Shown here in pieces: positions 1-7,251 of a DNA stretch of 64,000 bases. The stretch spans positions 4,588,001 through 4,652,000 of the forward strand of contig OZ245731.1 in the NCBI GenBank assembly GCA_965227155.1, given 5' to 3'. The DNA is from UBA6059 sp965227155 (GTDB taxonomy: Bacteria; Bacteroidota; Bacteroidia; Cytophagales; Cyclobacteriaceae). Made by a program: the position numbers and the translations under genes. The notes under the pieces were generated by a model. It saw nothing but the letters and a program-made list of their open reading frames with translations. It did no database searches and was not told the DNA's origin. How positions within the stretch are numbered: position 1 is the stretch's first letter; the number at the start of each line of letters is the position of its first letter.

Positions 1-20
1 GGTCTGTGCCCTCACAGACC
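1..20. repeat. 20-bp imperfect palindrome, family P20
   Basis: The sequence is GGTCTGTGCCCTCACAGACC: two 8-base arms (GGTCTGTG/CACAGACC) around a CCCT loop. The same element is at 42608-42627 and, with one change, at 1375-1393. The copy at 1439-1453 plus 2971-2985 is split by an insertion sequence. All copies are intergenic. Confidence 0.85.
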
Positions 21-35
21 TTCAATATGGAATTC

Positions 36-68
36 AAACCTCCAAGGTCTTAAAGACCTTGAAGGTTT
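36..68. repeat. 33-bp palindrome, family P33 (degenerate copy)
   Basis: This is a diverged copy of the palindrome that begins AAACCTCCAAGG and ends with its complement, also found at 1257-1289, 3139-3171 and 4131-4163. It begins 3 bp past the stop of the minus-strand glycosyltransferase gene, so it could fold in the transcript as a terminator-like hairpin. That role is inference. Confidence 0.8.
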
Positions 69-71
69 ATT

Positions 72-1178
72 TCACAATAAGGATTGATAAAGTGCAATCC
101 ACGTTTCAGCAGTTAAAGAAGGTGCAAAATGTTGCTTTACAAAATCTTGTGCTTTAGCGCCCATAGACTTTAGGAGAGAAGCATCATCAAACAATTGTAA
201 AAGCGCACCGGCATATTCCTGAACATCATGCTCTGATATCAACATGCCTGTTTCACCATGCTCAATAACTTCAGAAATACCACCCACATCGACCGCAATT
301 GTAGGAATTTCAAAAGTAGCCGCTTCTAAAACCACACCGGGAACCCCTTCCACAGTGCTGGACAATAGCATCAGATCAGCACCAGGCAACCAATTTTCAA
401 GATCTTTATGTAAACCCGGCAGAAAGACAAATTCTTCTAATTGATATTCAGCTATCTTTTTATTCAAAGCACTTCGTAAAGAACCATCACCTAAACAAAT
501 TAATACAATATCGTTACGCCCCTTCAATGTTTCCTTCATTACCTCAAGGAGAAACGCATGGTTTTTCTCCGGTGTAAAACTACCCACATGGACCAGCCAT
601 TTTGTTTGTAATGGCTTATCAAATCTGGACTGTAAAAATTTCATGGATTGGATAGAATCATATACGCTCAAAGGAATACCCCTACGAATTACTGACACCT
701 TAGCCGCGGAAATTCCTAATGTTTGTATGAAATCACGTTTAGCATTATCACCTACGGAAACTACGTGATCAACCTGATTAAAAAGCCAACTATAAATCCT
801 CCTTTTGAAAACACTACCTCCCATCCAGGTGCCAATCATACTGATATTTCGATAGATAATTCGAGGCTTTCGCATGGCAAAGCAAGCCAAAACAGCATAT
901 TGTAGGGTTGAAGAGCCGTTAGCTTGTATGATATCCGGTTGATACCGTTTAACCAATCCTCGAAGTTTTAACAATGGCTTTAGGTCAATCCACATTGTAC
1001 TTTTAGCACCTAAATCCATATGGACAGCCTGATCTACACATAACGGTTCATCAGGAGGGTCAAATAATCCTATAAAATAAACCTGATGTCTTCTGTGTAT
1101 CAGTTCAGCACTAAGGTTTGCCGCAGAAACCTCCGCCCCCCTGTGCTTTCGCGAAGTAACCAATTGAAATATCGTCAA
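72..1178 (-). CDS. GT4 family glycosyltransferase
   Basis: Cytoplasmic GT-B glycosyltransferase that would transfer a sugar from a nucleotide donor to the growing surface polysaccharide. The N-terminus carries the acceptor-side glycine loop RGAEVSAANLSAEL. The C-terminal half has the family pattern HVGSFTPEKNHAF followed by the EX7E-type motif in SSTVEGVPGVVLEAA. I place the start at the TTG at 1178 because family members begin right at TIFQLVTSRK; the frame stays open to another TTG at 1241, but that extension runs into half of a P20 repeat and looks non-coding. No ATG is available, so the start is uncertain. It is the last gene of the minus-strand locus, cut off from the other glycosyltransferases by repeats and an insertion sequence. 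Substrate cannot be read from sequence. Confidence 0.85.
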   Translation of the reverse strand: MTIFQLVTSRKHRGAEVSAANLSAELIHRRHQVYFIGLFDPPDEPLCVDQAVHMDLGAKSTMWIDLKPLLKLRGLVKRYQPDIIQANGSSTLQYAVLACFAMRKPRIIYRNISMIGTWMGGSVFKRRIYSWLFNQVDHVVSVGDNAKRDFIQTLGISAAKVSVIRRGIPLSVYDSIQSMKFLQSRFDKPLQTKWLVHVGSFTPEKNHAFLLEVMKETLKGRNDIVLICLGDGSLRSALNKKIAEYQLEEFVFLPGLHKDLENWLPGADLMLLSSTVEGVPGVVLEAATFEIPTIAVDVGGISEVIEHGETGMLISEHDVQEYAGALLQLFDDASLLKSMGAKAQDFVKQHFAPSLTAETWIALYQSLL

Positions 1179-1256
1179 TGAACCATCTTTCAAAATCAAT
1201 TCAATTTTTAAACCCTGTTCCAGGCTCTGTACCTTCCCCAAGGTCTGTGTTATCTC

Positions 1257-1289
1257 AAACCTCCAAGGTTTTGAAAACCTTGGAGGTTT
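1257..1289. repeat. 33-bp perfect-arm palindrome, family P33
   Basis: The arms AAACCTCCAAGGTTTT and AAAACCTTGGAGGTTT flank a single central base. It is followed within 20 bp by the R52 repeat, the same order as at 3139-3235, so P33 and R52 travel as a composite unit. Confidence 0.9.
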
Positions 1290-1307
1290 ATTCCCTGACC
1301 TTCAATA

Positions 1308-1360
1308 AGCGTCATGTCGACCGTAGTGGAGACATCTCCCGTTTTATCTTACTGTTCAAG
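1308..1360. repeat. R52 dispersed repeat (copy 1)
   Basis: An approximately 52-bp sequence beginning AAGCGTCATGTCGACCG and ending near TTACTGTTCAAG. Diverged copies are at 3049-3101 and 3183-3235. Copies 1 and 3 lie directly after a P33 palindrome. It encodes no recognisable protein. Confidence 0.8.
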
Positions 1361-1374
1361 TAATATTTCCCCTA

Positions 1375-1393
1375 GGTCCGTGCCCTCACAGAC
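1375..1393. repeat. P20 palindrome (one-base variant)
   Basis: GGTCCGTGCCCTCACAGAC, differing from the 20-bp element at 1-20 by T to C in the left arm and lacking the last base. It lies 45 bp before the copy that received the insertion sequence. Confidence 0.8.
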
Positions 1394-1400
1394 TATAGTT

Positions 1401-1423
1401 GGCGCTCGTTTGTAACGAGTGCC
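1401..1423. repeat. GC-rich hairpin, related to the 42650-42824 family
   Basis: The arms GGCGCTCGTT and AACGAGTGCC surround TGT, giving a strong hairpin. It resembles the three GCTAGCGCGCGTTTNNAACGCGTGCT-like hairpins beyond position 42650 in layout and in the TTTGTAACG centre. Confidence 0.65.
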
Positions 1424-1443
1424 ATGTTCCGTTTCCAGGGTCT

Positions 1444-1453
1444 GTGCCCTCAC
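1444..1453. repeat. 10-bp target site duplication, left
   Basis: GTGCCCTCAC, identical to 2971-2980 on the other side of the insertion sequence. It comes from the centre of a P20 palindrome. Confidence 0.9.
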
Positions 1454-2970
1454 CATAGCCGTCAACTTAAGAGTAATCACGGTGCAGATACAGCCATGTT
1501 ATCCATGGCTAGTTTTATTTTCCATGATTTTTTTTGGCCATTTTGTGGATGGCCAATCGTTTTATTTGTTACATCTAATTTACTCATTATATCCTGATTA
1601 TCAGTAGTATAACCAATTATTTCATTAAGTTTTCTACTTCCTCTTTTGTATTCTTTACGATAATGCTTCAAACTCATTTCACATAATTCAGCAAGCCAAT
1701 TGAAGCATAGTCTTGATGATTGAAGTATCCCAAGATTTAGTGTTGAAGCTCTGGATACTATTGTTCTGGTTAATTTGTGAAGGCTTAATTCATAGCCTGT
1801 AGCTTCTTCAAATAGTTTCAAAATGGTCCAGTTGAGCATGACCCAGATCAGCTTTATCAATAATATACATTCAAGCCTTACAGCATTCATGGCATGTATT
1901 TTATGAAGTCGTAGTATGCTTTTCCAAGTTTTGAATATAAGCTCAATTTGCCATCGCAGAGTATATAGTTCATAGATCTGTTTGGCTGTACACTTATCTT
2001 TTTCAACATTAGTGACAAATAGGTTTAAACAGCTGCTTTCCTCAGCCAAATTACTCAAGGTACCTCTATTAGCTTTTTTCTTTTTTATTCTAAGCCTTGT
2101 TTGCTCTTCAGTAAGTAAATTGGTAATAAGCCTAACCGGAGTGCGAATATTACTACCCACAAAAATCTCCAGATCGAGGTATTTTTCTTTTTGAGCATTC
2201 AGTTTGTCCTTGATATCTTGTATTGTAAGTTCTTTAAATTCACCATCTTGTTTTACATACATTGACCATTGTGCTTTAGCTCTGCTTACAAAATATGCGC
2301 CTTGTTGGCTGATTGATGCAAAAGCCTTTGGGGAACAATAACCCAAGTCTCGAATCAATAATGTATTAGAAGGAACCTGGTTTAAATGTTTCATCCCTGC
2401 TTTTGCATCTGACTCTAAAGCAGACCCAAAAGATAATTCCGTAACTCTCCCTGCTAAAAGCTCATATTCCAATTGTATTTGTGCTATGGCCTCTCTTCCT
2501 GGACCTCCATACCCTGGAAAATCACATGCCAAATTTTTGGGTAAAACAAATTCCGAACTGTCCATTATTCGTATCTCACTGAAGTGTTGATTAGAATAAT
2601 TGGCTCTTCTTTTAATCTGAGATGACATTATATCCTCAAACAATCGGGTCAGCATTGTTTTGGTCCTTTCATTAAACCTGTTGTCGATTGCTTGTTTGGA
2701 AACACTTTTAGATGTTTTGTACTGCATATCAATGCTGTAATCGCTTAAACTGGGGCAGCTTTGAGAGTTTGAGAAAAAAACTGTGTTTAAGAAGGATTCT
2801 GGTGTAATTACTGATTTTCGTTGCTTAAAACCTGTTTCCTTAGCAATTGATTCAAGCCGCTCAGCAGATACGAAGTTCTTTACGTAGACAGAAAAATCCT
2901 TGATTTTTCTACTTAAAACTGTTCTTTGTTTGTTTTCCTAGGACTATTCATCCTTAGCTTGACGGCTATG
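1454..2970 (-). mobile_element. IS4-family insertion sequence, 1517 bp
   Basis: The outer ends are inverted: left CATAGCCGTCAACTTAAG and right (complement) CATAGCCGTCAAGCTAAG, with the first 12 bases identical. The 10-bp sequence GTGCCCTCAC is duplicated directly outside both ends (1444-1453 and 2971-2980). Removing the element and one duplicate restores a perfect P20 palindrome, so the target was that repeat. The element holds one transposase gene whose 5' end appears frameshifted, so it may no longer move by itself. Confidence 0.93.
1477..2727 (-). CDS. IS4-family DDE transposase (5' end frameshifted)
   Basis: RNase H-fold transposase of the IS4 family. Counting from the ATG at 2727, the visible triad is D56 (IMDSSEF), D127 (RDLGY) and E262. 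The last lies in YTLRWQIELIFKTWK, an exact match to the IS4 signature Y-x2-R-x3-E-x6-K. Coding sequence clearly continues upstream in the same frame to about 2937 (AERLESIAKETGFKQRKS), but that stretch has no ATG, GTG or TTG. An ATG at 2951 opens a different frame (MNSPRKTNKEQF, then stop) near 2915, in a -1 relation to the main frame. The gene is therefore probably an inactivated full-length transposase, or the frames are joined by an unusual frameshift. Confidence 0.9.
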   Translation of the reverse strand: MQYKTSKSVSKQAIDNRFNERTKTMLTRLFEDIMSSQIKRRANYSNQHFSEIRIMDSSEFVLPKNLACDFPGYGGPGREAIAQIQLEYELLAGRVTELSFGSALESDAKAGMKHLNQVPSNTLLIRDLGYCSPKAFASISQQGAYFVSRAKAQWSMYVKQDGEFKELTIQDIKDKLNAQKEKYLDLEIFVGSNIRTPVRLITNLLTEEQTRLRIKKKKANRGTLSNLAEESSCLNLFVTNVEKDKCTAKQIYELYTLRWQIELIFKTWKSILRLHKIHAMNAVRLECILLIKLIWVMLNWTILKLFEEATGYELSLHKLTRTIVSRASTLNLGILQSSRLCFNWLAELCEMSLKHYRKEYKRGSRKLNEIIGYTTDNQDIMSKLDVTNKTIGHPQNGQKKSWKIKLAMDNMAVSAP

Positions 2971-2980
2971 GTGCCCTCAC
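2971..2980. repeat. 10-bp target site duplication, right
   Basis: GTGCCCTCAC, directly repeated from 1444-1453. It is followed by AGACC, which completes the right arm of the interrupted P20 palindrome. Confidence 0.9.
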
Positions 2981-3048
2981 AGACCTTTAATAAACAAACT
3001 TCGTTTACAATAGCCAAGATTTGTATCCTCACAAACACTTGTCAACAG

Positions 3049-3101
3049 CGTCATGTCGACCGCAGTGGAGATATCTCCCGTTTTAGCTTACTGTTTAGCT
3101 G
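3049..3101. repeat. R52 dispersed repeat (copy 2)
   Basis: GCGTCATGTCGACCGCAGTG onward matches 1309-1360 and 3184-3235 with scattered substitutions. This copy has no P33 palindrome directly before it; a degraded relic of P20-like sequence (TCCTCACAAAC) precedes it. Confidence 0.75.
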
Positions 3102-3138
3102 AAGCTATTTTGCAATGTGTCCCATCATACGTTATGCC

Positions 3139-3171
3139 AAACCTCCAAGGTTTTCAAAACCTTGGAGGTTT
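3139..3171. repeat. 33-bp palindrome, family P33
   Basis: It has the same arms as 1257-1289, with a central C in place of G. Read on the plus strand it would encode NLQGFQNLGGL, the same peptide that the 4131-4163 copy adds to a real protein. It is followed by R52 copy 3. Confidence 0.9.
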
Positions 3172-3182
3172 ATTTCAAAATA

Positions 3183-3235
3183 AGCGTCATGTCGACCGCA
3201 GTAGAAACATCTCCCATTTCAACTTACTTTTCAAG
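3183..3235. repeat. R52 dispersed repeat (copy 3)
   Basis: It begins AGCGTCATGTCGACCGCAG and runs to ACTTTTCAAG, a diverged copy of 1308-1360. It directly follows a P33 palindrome, reproducing the composite P33-R52 order. Confidence 0.75.
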
Positions 3236-3544
3236 TCTGCCGAATGTAGAAACAAAGATGTACAAATCCACAATTCCACAAAATTAGTATCATAACACTC
3301 ACCCCCCATAGTCCCACCAGGGGAACACAGTATCTCGTGGAGGCTTCAAATCTAGAAGCAATTTTCCCCCTCAGGAGGGGGATAGGGGGAGGAAAAACCT
3401 CAACCAATCAAAAAAATAGACCATCCTAAAAGCATCCACCATCTAACAAACTACTGCTTTAAGGAAGATGCACAACTCCCCAATTACCCAAATCCACCAA
3501 AAAACAGAAACATCCTAACCATCTGAAAATCATTAAATCAATTT

Positions 3545-5188
3545 CTATGATCTAACCTGCCCATCCATCACCACCCACTCCTCGTAAAAATTAATAGTAT
3601 GTGTTCCCAAGATATGCGGCTCCCAGGGCTCAATGACATCCATGGTCTCCTCTTGGTAGTCTTCTGTCGTCCATTTTATGATTTTCTGCAACTTAATACG
3701 ATGCCCATAGCGCTTGGCACTATCCTGTGCGGGTCTAATCCAATAGTCTCCCCTTTTAAAAATCCGGCCCGCCGGACGGGCACAACGTACATCACTCACG
3801 ATAGGATTTTGGGGATGTGGCTCCCAGATACCGGAAAATAAATCAGAGCTTGAATAAAGGTAAAGCTCATCAAAGGAAGAAGCCATGGGGTGAGGTTTCT
3901 GGTTTATAAAAAGCCAATAGCGACCATCATGATAATGCAGCGTTGGATCGTAACCGGCTACATCCATCAATACGCCAACCTTTTCCCATTGGAAAGGAAA
4001 CGCTACGCATCGATAGGCAGTAAGCTGACCGGACTGAGCCGACTCAGGTATGAGATACAACGCATCACCTGCTTCCAAAAGAAAAGGATAAGACAGATGA
4101 TATGGTTCCTCGATGATTACCTTTGATTTTAAACCTCCAAGGTTTTGAAAACCTTGGAGGTTTCCTGGCTCAATCAACCTTGCCGAAATCACAGCTTTTC
4201 CTGCTTTTTCATCATAATCTTCAAAAAACAATGCCGTTTGCCCATCTTTTTCCCAGATGAATGGATCCGCGTAATACCTTCTCTCAGGATTTGGAATTGC
4301 TACCAGCTTTGTGGTGTCTATGGCCTCTGAACTGCTTAGCAGCCCAATATAGATTTGCCAGGGCTCATGTTTTTTACCTAACCTCGATTTGATTGTCCTA
4401 AGGGCAAGCCTTCCAGCCCAATAAAGCATGCCTAAATTTTCTGGTGGGGTATTGTAACCAGAAAAAGATTCCTCTTCCTGAGCTTGCATGCGCGCAATAT
4501 GTTGCTCATAAGCCGCAGTACCACAGGTAGCCAATAATCTCAATATTCGTGGTAGGAAATACAAACTTTTCCAATAAACCTTTTGTGCATTTCGGTTCAC
4601 CGATACAGGATCTGTTCTGGACCATGACCGGTATAATACCTGCCCGGCATCAAGTTTTTCCCCCAAAATTTGCAATACAGACCCGGTAACTGAGCTACCC
4701 TTCATCACTTCCCAAAAGCACGGTGGACCGCCTTTCATAGTGTCGGCATCACCATGGTGATATGACCAGATTCCATATTGTGGTAGTTTGAGTATATCAC
4801 CCCGCAAAATCCTAAACCCCAGTCGGATCATCACATCCAAGTTAGCTTCAGCTATTTCACTCAAATCTTCCGGTTGGATATAATCAGAATATTTTGTTTG
4901 ACGGGGATGCACCATCATCCATTTTGGTGGTAAAGATATCTCGGCAAACAGTGATCTAACATCTTTTCTATCAAACGCATCAAGCCAACTGGCAAACAAC
5001 TTGCGATCAAGCCAGCGATAAACACGATACAAAAAAGAAGATGGTTTACCACTGGCTTTGGGCATTTCGTTTTGCACAATCAACACTATTTGCCCTGTCC
5101 TTTCTTCTGAAACTTGCCGCAGCATAAAAAAAGCCCATTGTGGTATCATGGGCGAATCAATCAATAAACCAATTCTCAGCGGGTTCAA
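3545..5188 (-). CDS. Formyltransferase-like / GINT1-like beta-propeller fusion protein
   Basis: Two-domain protein of 547 residues. Residues about 1-240 resemble the methionyl-tRNA/sugar formyltransferase fold: in SYHHGDADTMKGGPPCFWEV and TGSVLQILGEKLDAGQVL the catalytic His and Asp positions are kept, but the usual Asn two residues before the His is Ser. Residues about 270-530 resemble the five-bladed propeller domain found at the N-terminus of plant glucosamine inositolphosphorylceramide transferases (YYADPFIWEKDGQ, PYHLSYPFLL, GYDPTLHYHDGRYWLF). A P33 palindrome lies in frame and supplies residues 343-353 just before the conserved PYHLSYPF. Its place in a polysaccharide locus suggests sugar N-formylation or transfer; the exact reaction is unknown. 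Confidence 0.8.
   Translation of the reverse strand: MNPLRIGLLIDSPMIPQWAFFMLRQVSEERTGQIVLIVQNEMPKASGKPSSFLYRVYRWLDRKLFASWLDAFDRKDVRSLFAEISLPPKWMMVHPRQTKYSDYIQPEDLSEIAEANLDVMIRLGFRILRGDILKLPQYGIWSYHHGDADTMKGGPPCFWEVMKGSSVTGSVLQILGEKLDAGQVLYRSWSRTDPVSVNRNAQKVYWKSLYFLPRILRLLATCGTAAYEQHIARMQAQEEESFSGYNTPPENLGMLYWAGRLALRTIKSRLGKKHEPWQIYIGLLSSSEAIDTTKLVAIPNPERRYYADPFIWEKDGQTALFFEDYDEKAGKAVISARLIEPGNLQGFQNLGGLKSKVIIEEPYHLSYPFLLEAGDALYLIPESAQSGQLTAYRCVAFPFQWEKVGVLMDVAGYDPTLHYHDGRYWLFINQKPHPMASSFDELYLYSSSDLFSGIWEPHPQNPIVSDVRCARPAGRIFKRGDYWIRPAQDSAKRYGHRIKLQKIIKWTTEDYQEETMDVIEPWEPHILGTHTINFYEEWVVMDGQVRS
4131..4163. repeat. 33-bp palindrome inside a coding sequence
   Basis: The same 33-bp palindrome as 1257-1289, here within the open gene 3545-5188. 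Being 11 codons long it keeps the frame and reads NLQGFQNLGGL in the protein. All other P33 copies in the window are intergenic. Confidence 0.92.
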
Positions 5189-5355
5189 CTGATCAAATTG
5201 TAGGTATGAATAAAAAATTCAATGCTGAGTTTATCAAGATATGACTTAGCAATAGATTTTAGAATCATCAAAAGCCTTTATCTGGATAAAAGAAAGTCAT
5301 TTCAATTATTCTAATAAATAATTCCGTTGATAGATGATTTTTTCAATTGAATAGC

Positions 5356-6228
5356 TCAATTGAAATGATTCAGCACCTTCCCTATACCGGTCTCTAAATC
5401 CGTTACATGACCATTTGTCAACTTGGGAGAAAAAGTCATTGACTTTGCCTCTTTGGCAGCTACATATTGAACGAGCGGCTTCCGGTTAGTCATTTTATTG
5501 ATGAGAGTACATATTTCGAATATTGATGATGGCTTGCCTGATACAAGGAACTGAATGGATTCTTCAGAATTCTTTATAATGTTTTCAGCAATCGTATGAG
5601 CCACATCCCCTACCCAAATATAATCTCTCAGGGTATTCATATTTCCATAGATGAAGGAGGTTTTGTTAGCAAACAAATTTTGAATCAGTACCGCAATAAG
5701 ACCTACACGTTTATTGGTCAAGTAAGGCCCATAAACTGTTGAAGGTCTGTAAATATAAACATTTGAAAACGCTGACTTAACTATACCTTCCTGTTCCAGT
5801 TTGACCTGTCCATAAGGTCTTTCAGGGCTAGGCATTGACATTGCATCAACGCCTATCTGTCCATCAAATAGAGCCCCGGCAGAGCTGAGGTAATGAAAAA
5901 AGAATTGAGAGTCTTTTGTAATAGACTGAAGTGAAGTAACACATTTTAGAAGATGATTTGTCTCAGGCTTGCAGTCTTCAAAACTGGCAGAAAAGCCAAC
6001 CTTACCGGCTGCCCAAACCACATCTATCTTTTTGAAATTTCCAGGGTTAACTTTATTCAACTCAATAGGAAAAAGCTGCATGAAATACTGAGCATCGCTC
6101 CAATTAACCACCAAGGTTTGCTCCTCAAAATTTATCCTCTTCTTAAGTGCTATTTTTATTTGTGACCCGATTAAGCCAAGCCCAATTATAACAACTAAGT
6201 GATTGGAAGTATAAAGTATTGAAATCAA
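5356..6228 (-). CDS. NAD(P)-dependent epimerase/dehydratase (extended SDR)
   Basis: Rossmann-fold nucleotide-sugar-type enzyme of 290 residues. The N-terminal dinucleotide loop reads VVIIGLGLIGSQI. The SDR Ser and YxxxK positions are seen in YLSSAGALFDG and PYGQVKLEQE, followed by YIYRPSTVYGPYL, typical of extended SDRs. It is shorter than usual (about 310-340). The start is a TTG at 6228, directly after the stop of the upstream gene (TAA-TTG), which implies translational coupling; no ATG precedes the Rossmann motif. It probably makes a modified nucleotide sugar for the locus; the substrate is not evident. Confidence 0.8.
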   Translation of the reverse strand: MISILYTSNHLVVIIGLGLIGSQIKIALKKRINFEEQTLVVNWSDAQYFMQLFPIELNKVNPGNFKKIDVVWAAGKVGFSASFEDCKPETNHLLKCVTSLQSITKDSQFFFHYLSSAGALFDGQIGVDAMSMPSPERPYGQVKLEQEGIVKSAFSNVYIYRPSTVYGPYLTNKRVGLIAVLIQNLFANKTSFIYGNMNTLRDYIWVGDVAHTIAENIIKNSEESIQFLVSGKPSSIFEICTLINKMTNRKPLVQYVAAKEAKSMTFSPKLTNGHVTDLETGIGKVLNHFN

Positions 6229-7251
6229 TTATTTTTTTTTTGCCTTAAACCAATCTTTAAGGGTCTTGTCTTTTCGCCTATCCACTATAAAAAACTTAGG
6301 CTTACCATGTGATTGTAATAAAAGAACGGAAACATGTTCAATAACCAATCCCAGCAATAAAGCGTTAACCCCTCCTAAGGTGGCAACTAAAACAATGATA
6401 GAAGCCCATCCTGGTATCTCTATCAGGTATGGCGCAAATATTTTCATTAAAAGCACTGTTATAGCTATTCCGCCACCTAAAAACAAAGCAACAAACCCTA
6501 TTAATACACCCACTCTGGAAATCTTCAATTCTGAACTTTGAAGCATCCTTCGGGCATGAGAAAGCAATTTGACCAGAGTATAACCACTCTGTTTTGTTTC
6601 CACAAACCTTTGATCCTGCATTGGTGCAGCAAACTGATCTACCCTATTGGTAAACCAACACAAGGCCATATCAAAATAGGTTTGATCAATAGATACAGAA
6701 GCCGCTACTCTTGCTATATCACCTCTTATTAGCCGAAAACTATTAAACTTAGGTACGTGCGGGTTCCTGGTTATCAGCGATATGAATTTTTTATAATATC
6801 GGGAACCGGCATCTCTGATCCATGATTGATGAACAGCGGCTTCCGGACGAGCATAAACGATATCCGTTTGATGGTATACCGCCATTTTCATCATCTTTAG
6901 AATATGGTTGGGATGATGTTGAAGGTCTTCATCAAGCGTTACTACCCAATCACCGCTACTATGCATGATACCGGCCACTGTAGCAGGGTGTTGTCCAAAA
7001 TTACGAGATAGGGTAATAACTGTAACCCAATGATATTGCTCTGATAGTGATACCAAAACTTCACTGCTTCCATCTGAAGAGCCATCATCTACAAATATAG
7101 CTTCAAGTAAATGTAAAGGTGATTTATTTGCCTGCCATTCAGCCCTTATTGCATCAAGGGCAGCTACCAAAGACGATAAATAAACTTCACCTCTGTACAC
7201 AGGTGTGACTGTAGATACCTGGATGATACTCCCAGACTTATTTAAATCCAT
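6229..7251 (-). CDS. GT2 polyprenyl-phosphate glycosyltransferase (DPMS/ArnC-like)
   Basis: GT-A transferase: STVTPVYRGEVYLSSLV, FVDDGSSDGS and VVTLDEDLQHHP provide the nucleotide- and metal-binding motifs, and LSRNFGQHPATVAGI is characteristic of the DPM1/GtrB/ArnC branch. Two C-terminal membrane helices (roughly residues 245-275 and 285-310) anchor it. Such enzymes load a sugar or aminosugar onto undecaprenyl phosphate for later transfer. I use the ATG at 7251, since the upstream extension to 7311 overlaps the previous gene by 74 bp and precedes the conserved start; 14 bp of overlap remain. Together with the adjacent epimerase it may build and present a side-branch sugar. Confidence 0.88.
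   Translation of the reverse strand: MDLNKSGSIIQVSTVTPVYRGEVYLSSLVAALDAIRAEWQANKSPLHLLEAIFVDDGSSDGSSEVLVSLSEQYHWVTVITLSRNFGQHPATVAGIMHSSGDWVVTLDEDLQHHPNHILKMMKMAVYHQTDIVYARPEAAVHQSWIRDAGSRYYKKFISLITRNPHVPKFNSFRLIRGDIARVAASVSIDQTYFDMALCWFTNRVDQFAAPMQDQRFVETKQSGYTLVKLLSHARRMLQSSELKISRVGVLIGFVALFLGGGIAITVLLMKIFAPYLIEIPGWASIIVLVATLGGVNALLLGLVIEHVSVLLLQSHGKPKFFIVDRRKDKTLKDWFKAKKK

Larger units (their letters stand above)
2986..3544. other. Gene-free stretch filled with dispersed repeats
   Basis: No gene is supported here. It contains two R52 copies (3049-3101 and 3183-3235), one P33 palindrome (3139-3171) and a short perfect hairpin with arms TCCCCCTC/GAGGGGGA at 3365-3382. The rest is low-complexity CCACAA/CCATC-rich sequence of the kind found in other gaps of this window. 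A plus-strand open frame over 3053-3295 is made only of repeat sequence and is not counted as a gene. Confidence 0.7.

Noticed and set aside
1179..1241. 21-codon N-terminal extension of the first glycosyltransferase
   Set aside because: Starts with TTG, runs over half of a P20 repeat and precedes the conserved family start.
2905..2925. Programmed -1 frameshift site in the transposase gene
   Set aside because: The sequence around the shift does not form a canonical slippery heptamer, so a simple mutation is likelier.
3053..3295. 80-codon plus-strand frame between the IS and the formyltransferase-like gene
   Set aside because: It is entirely composed of R52 and P33 repeat sequence; the open frame is a by-product of the repeats.
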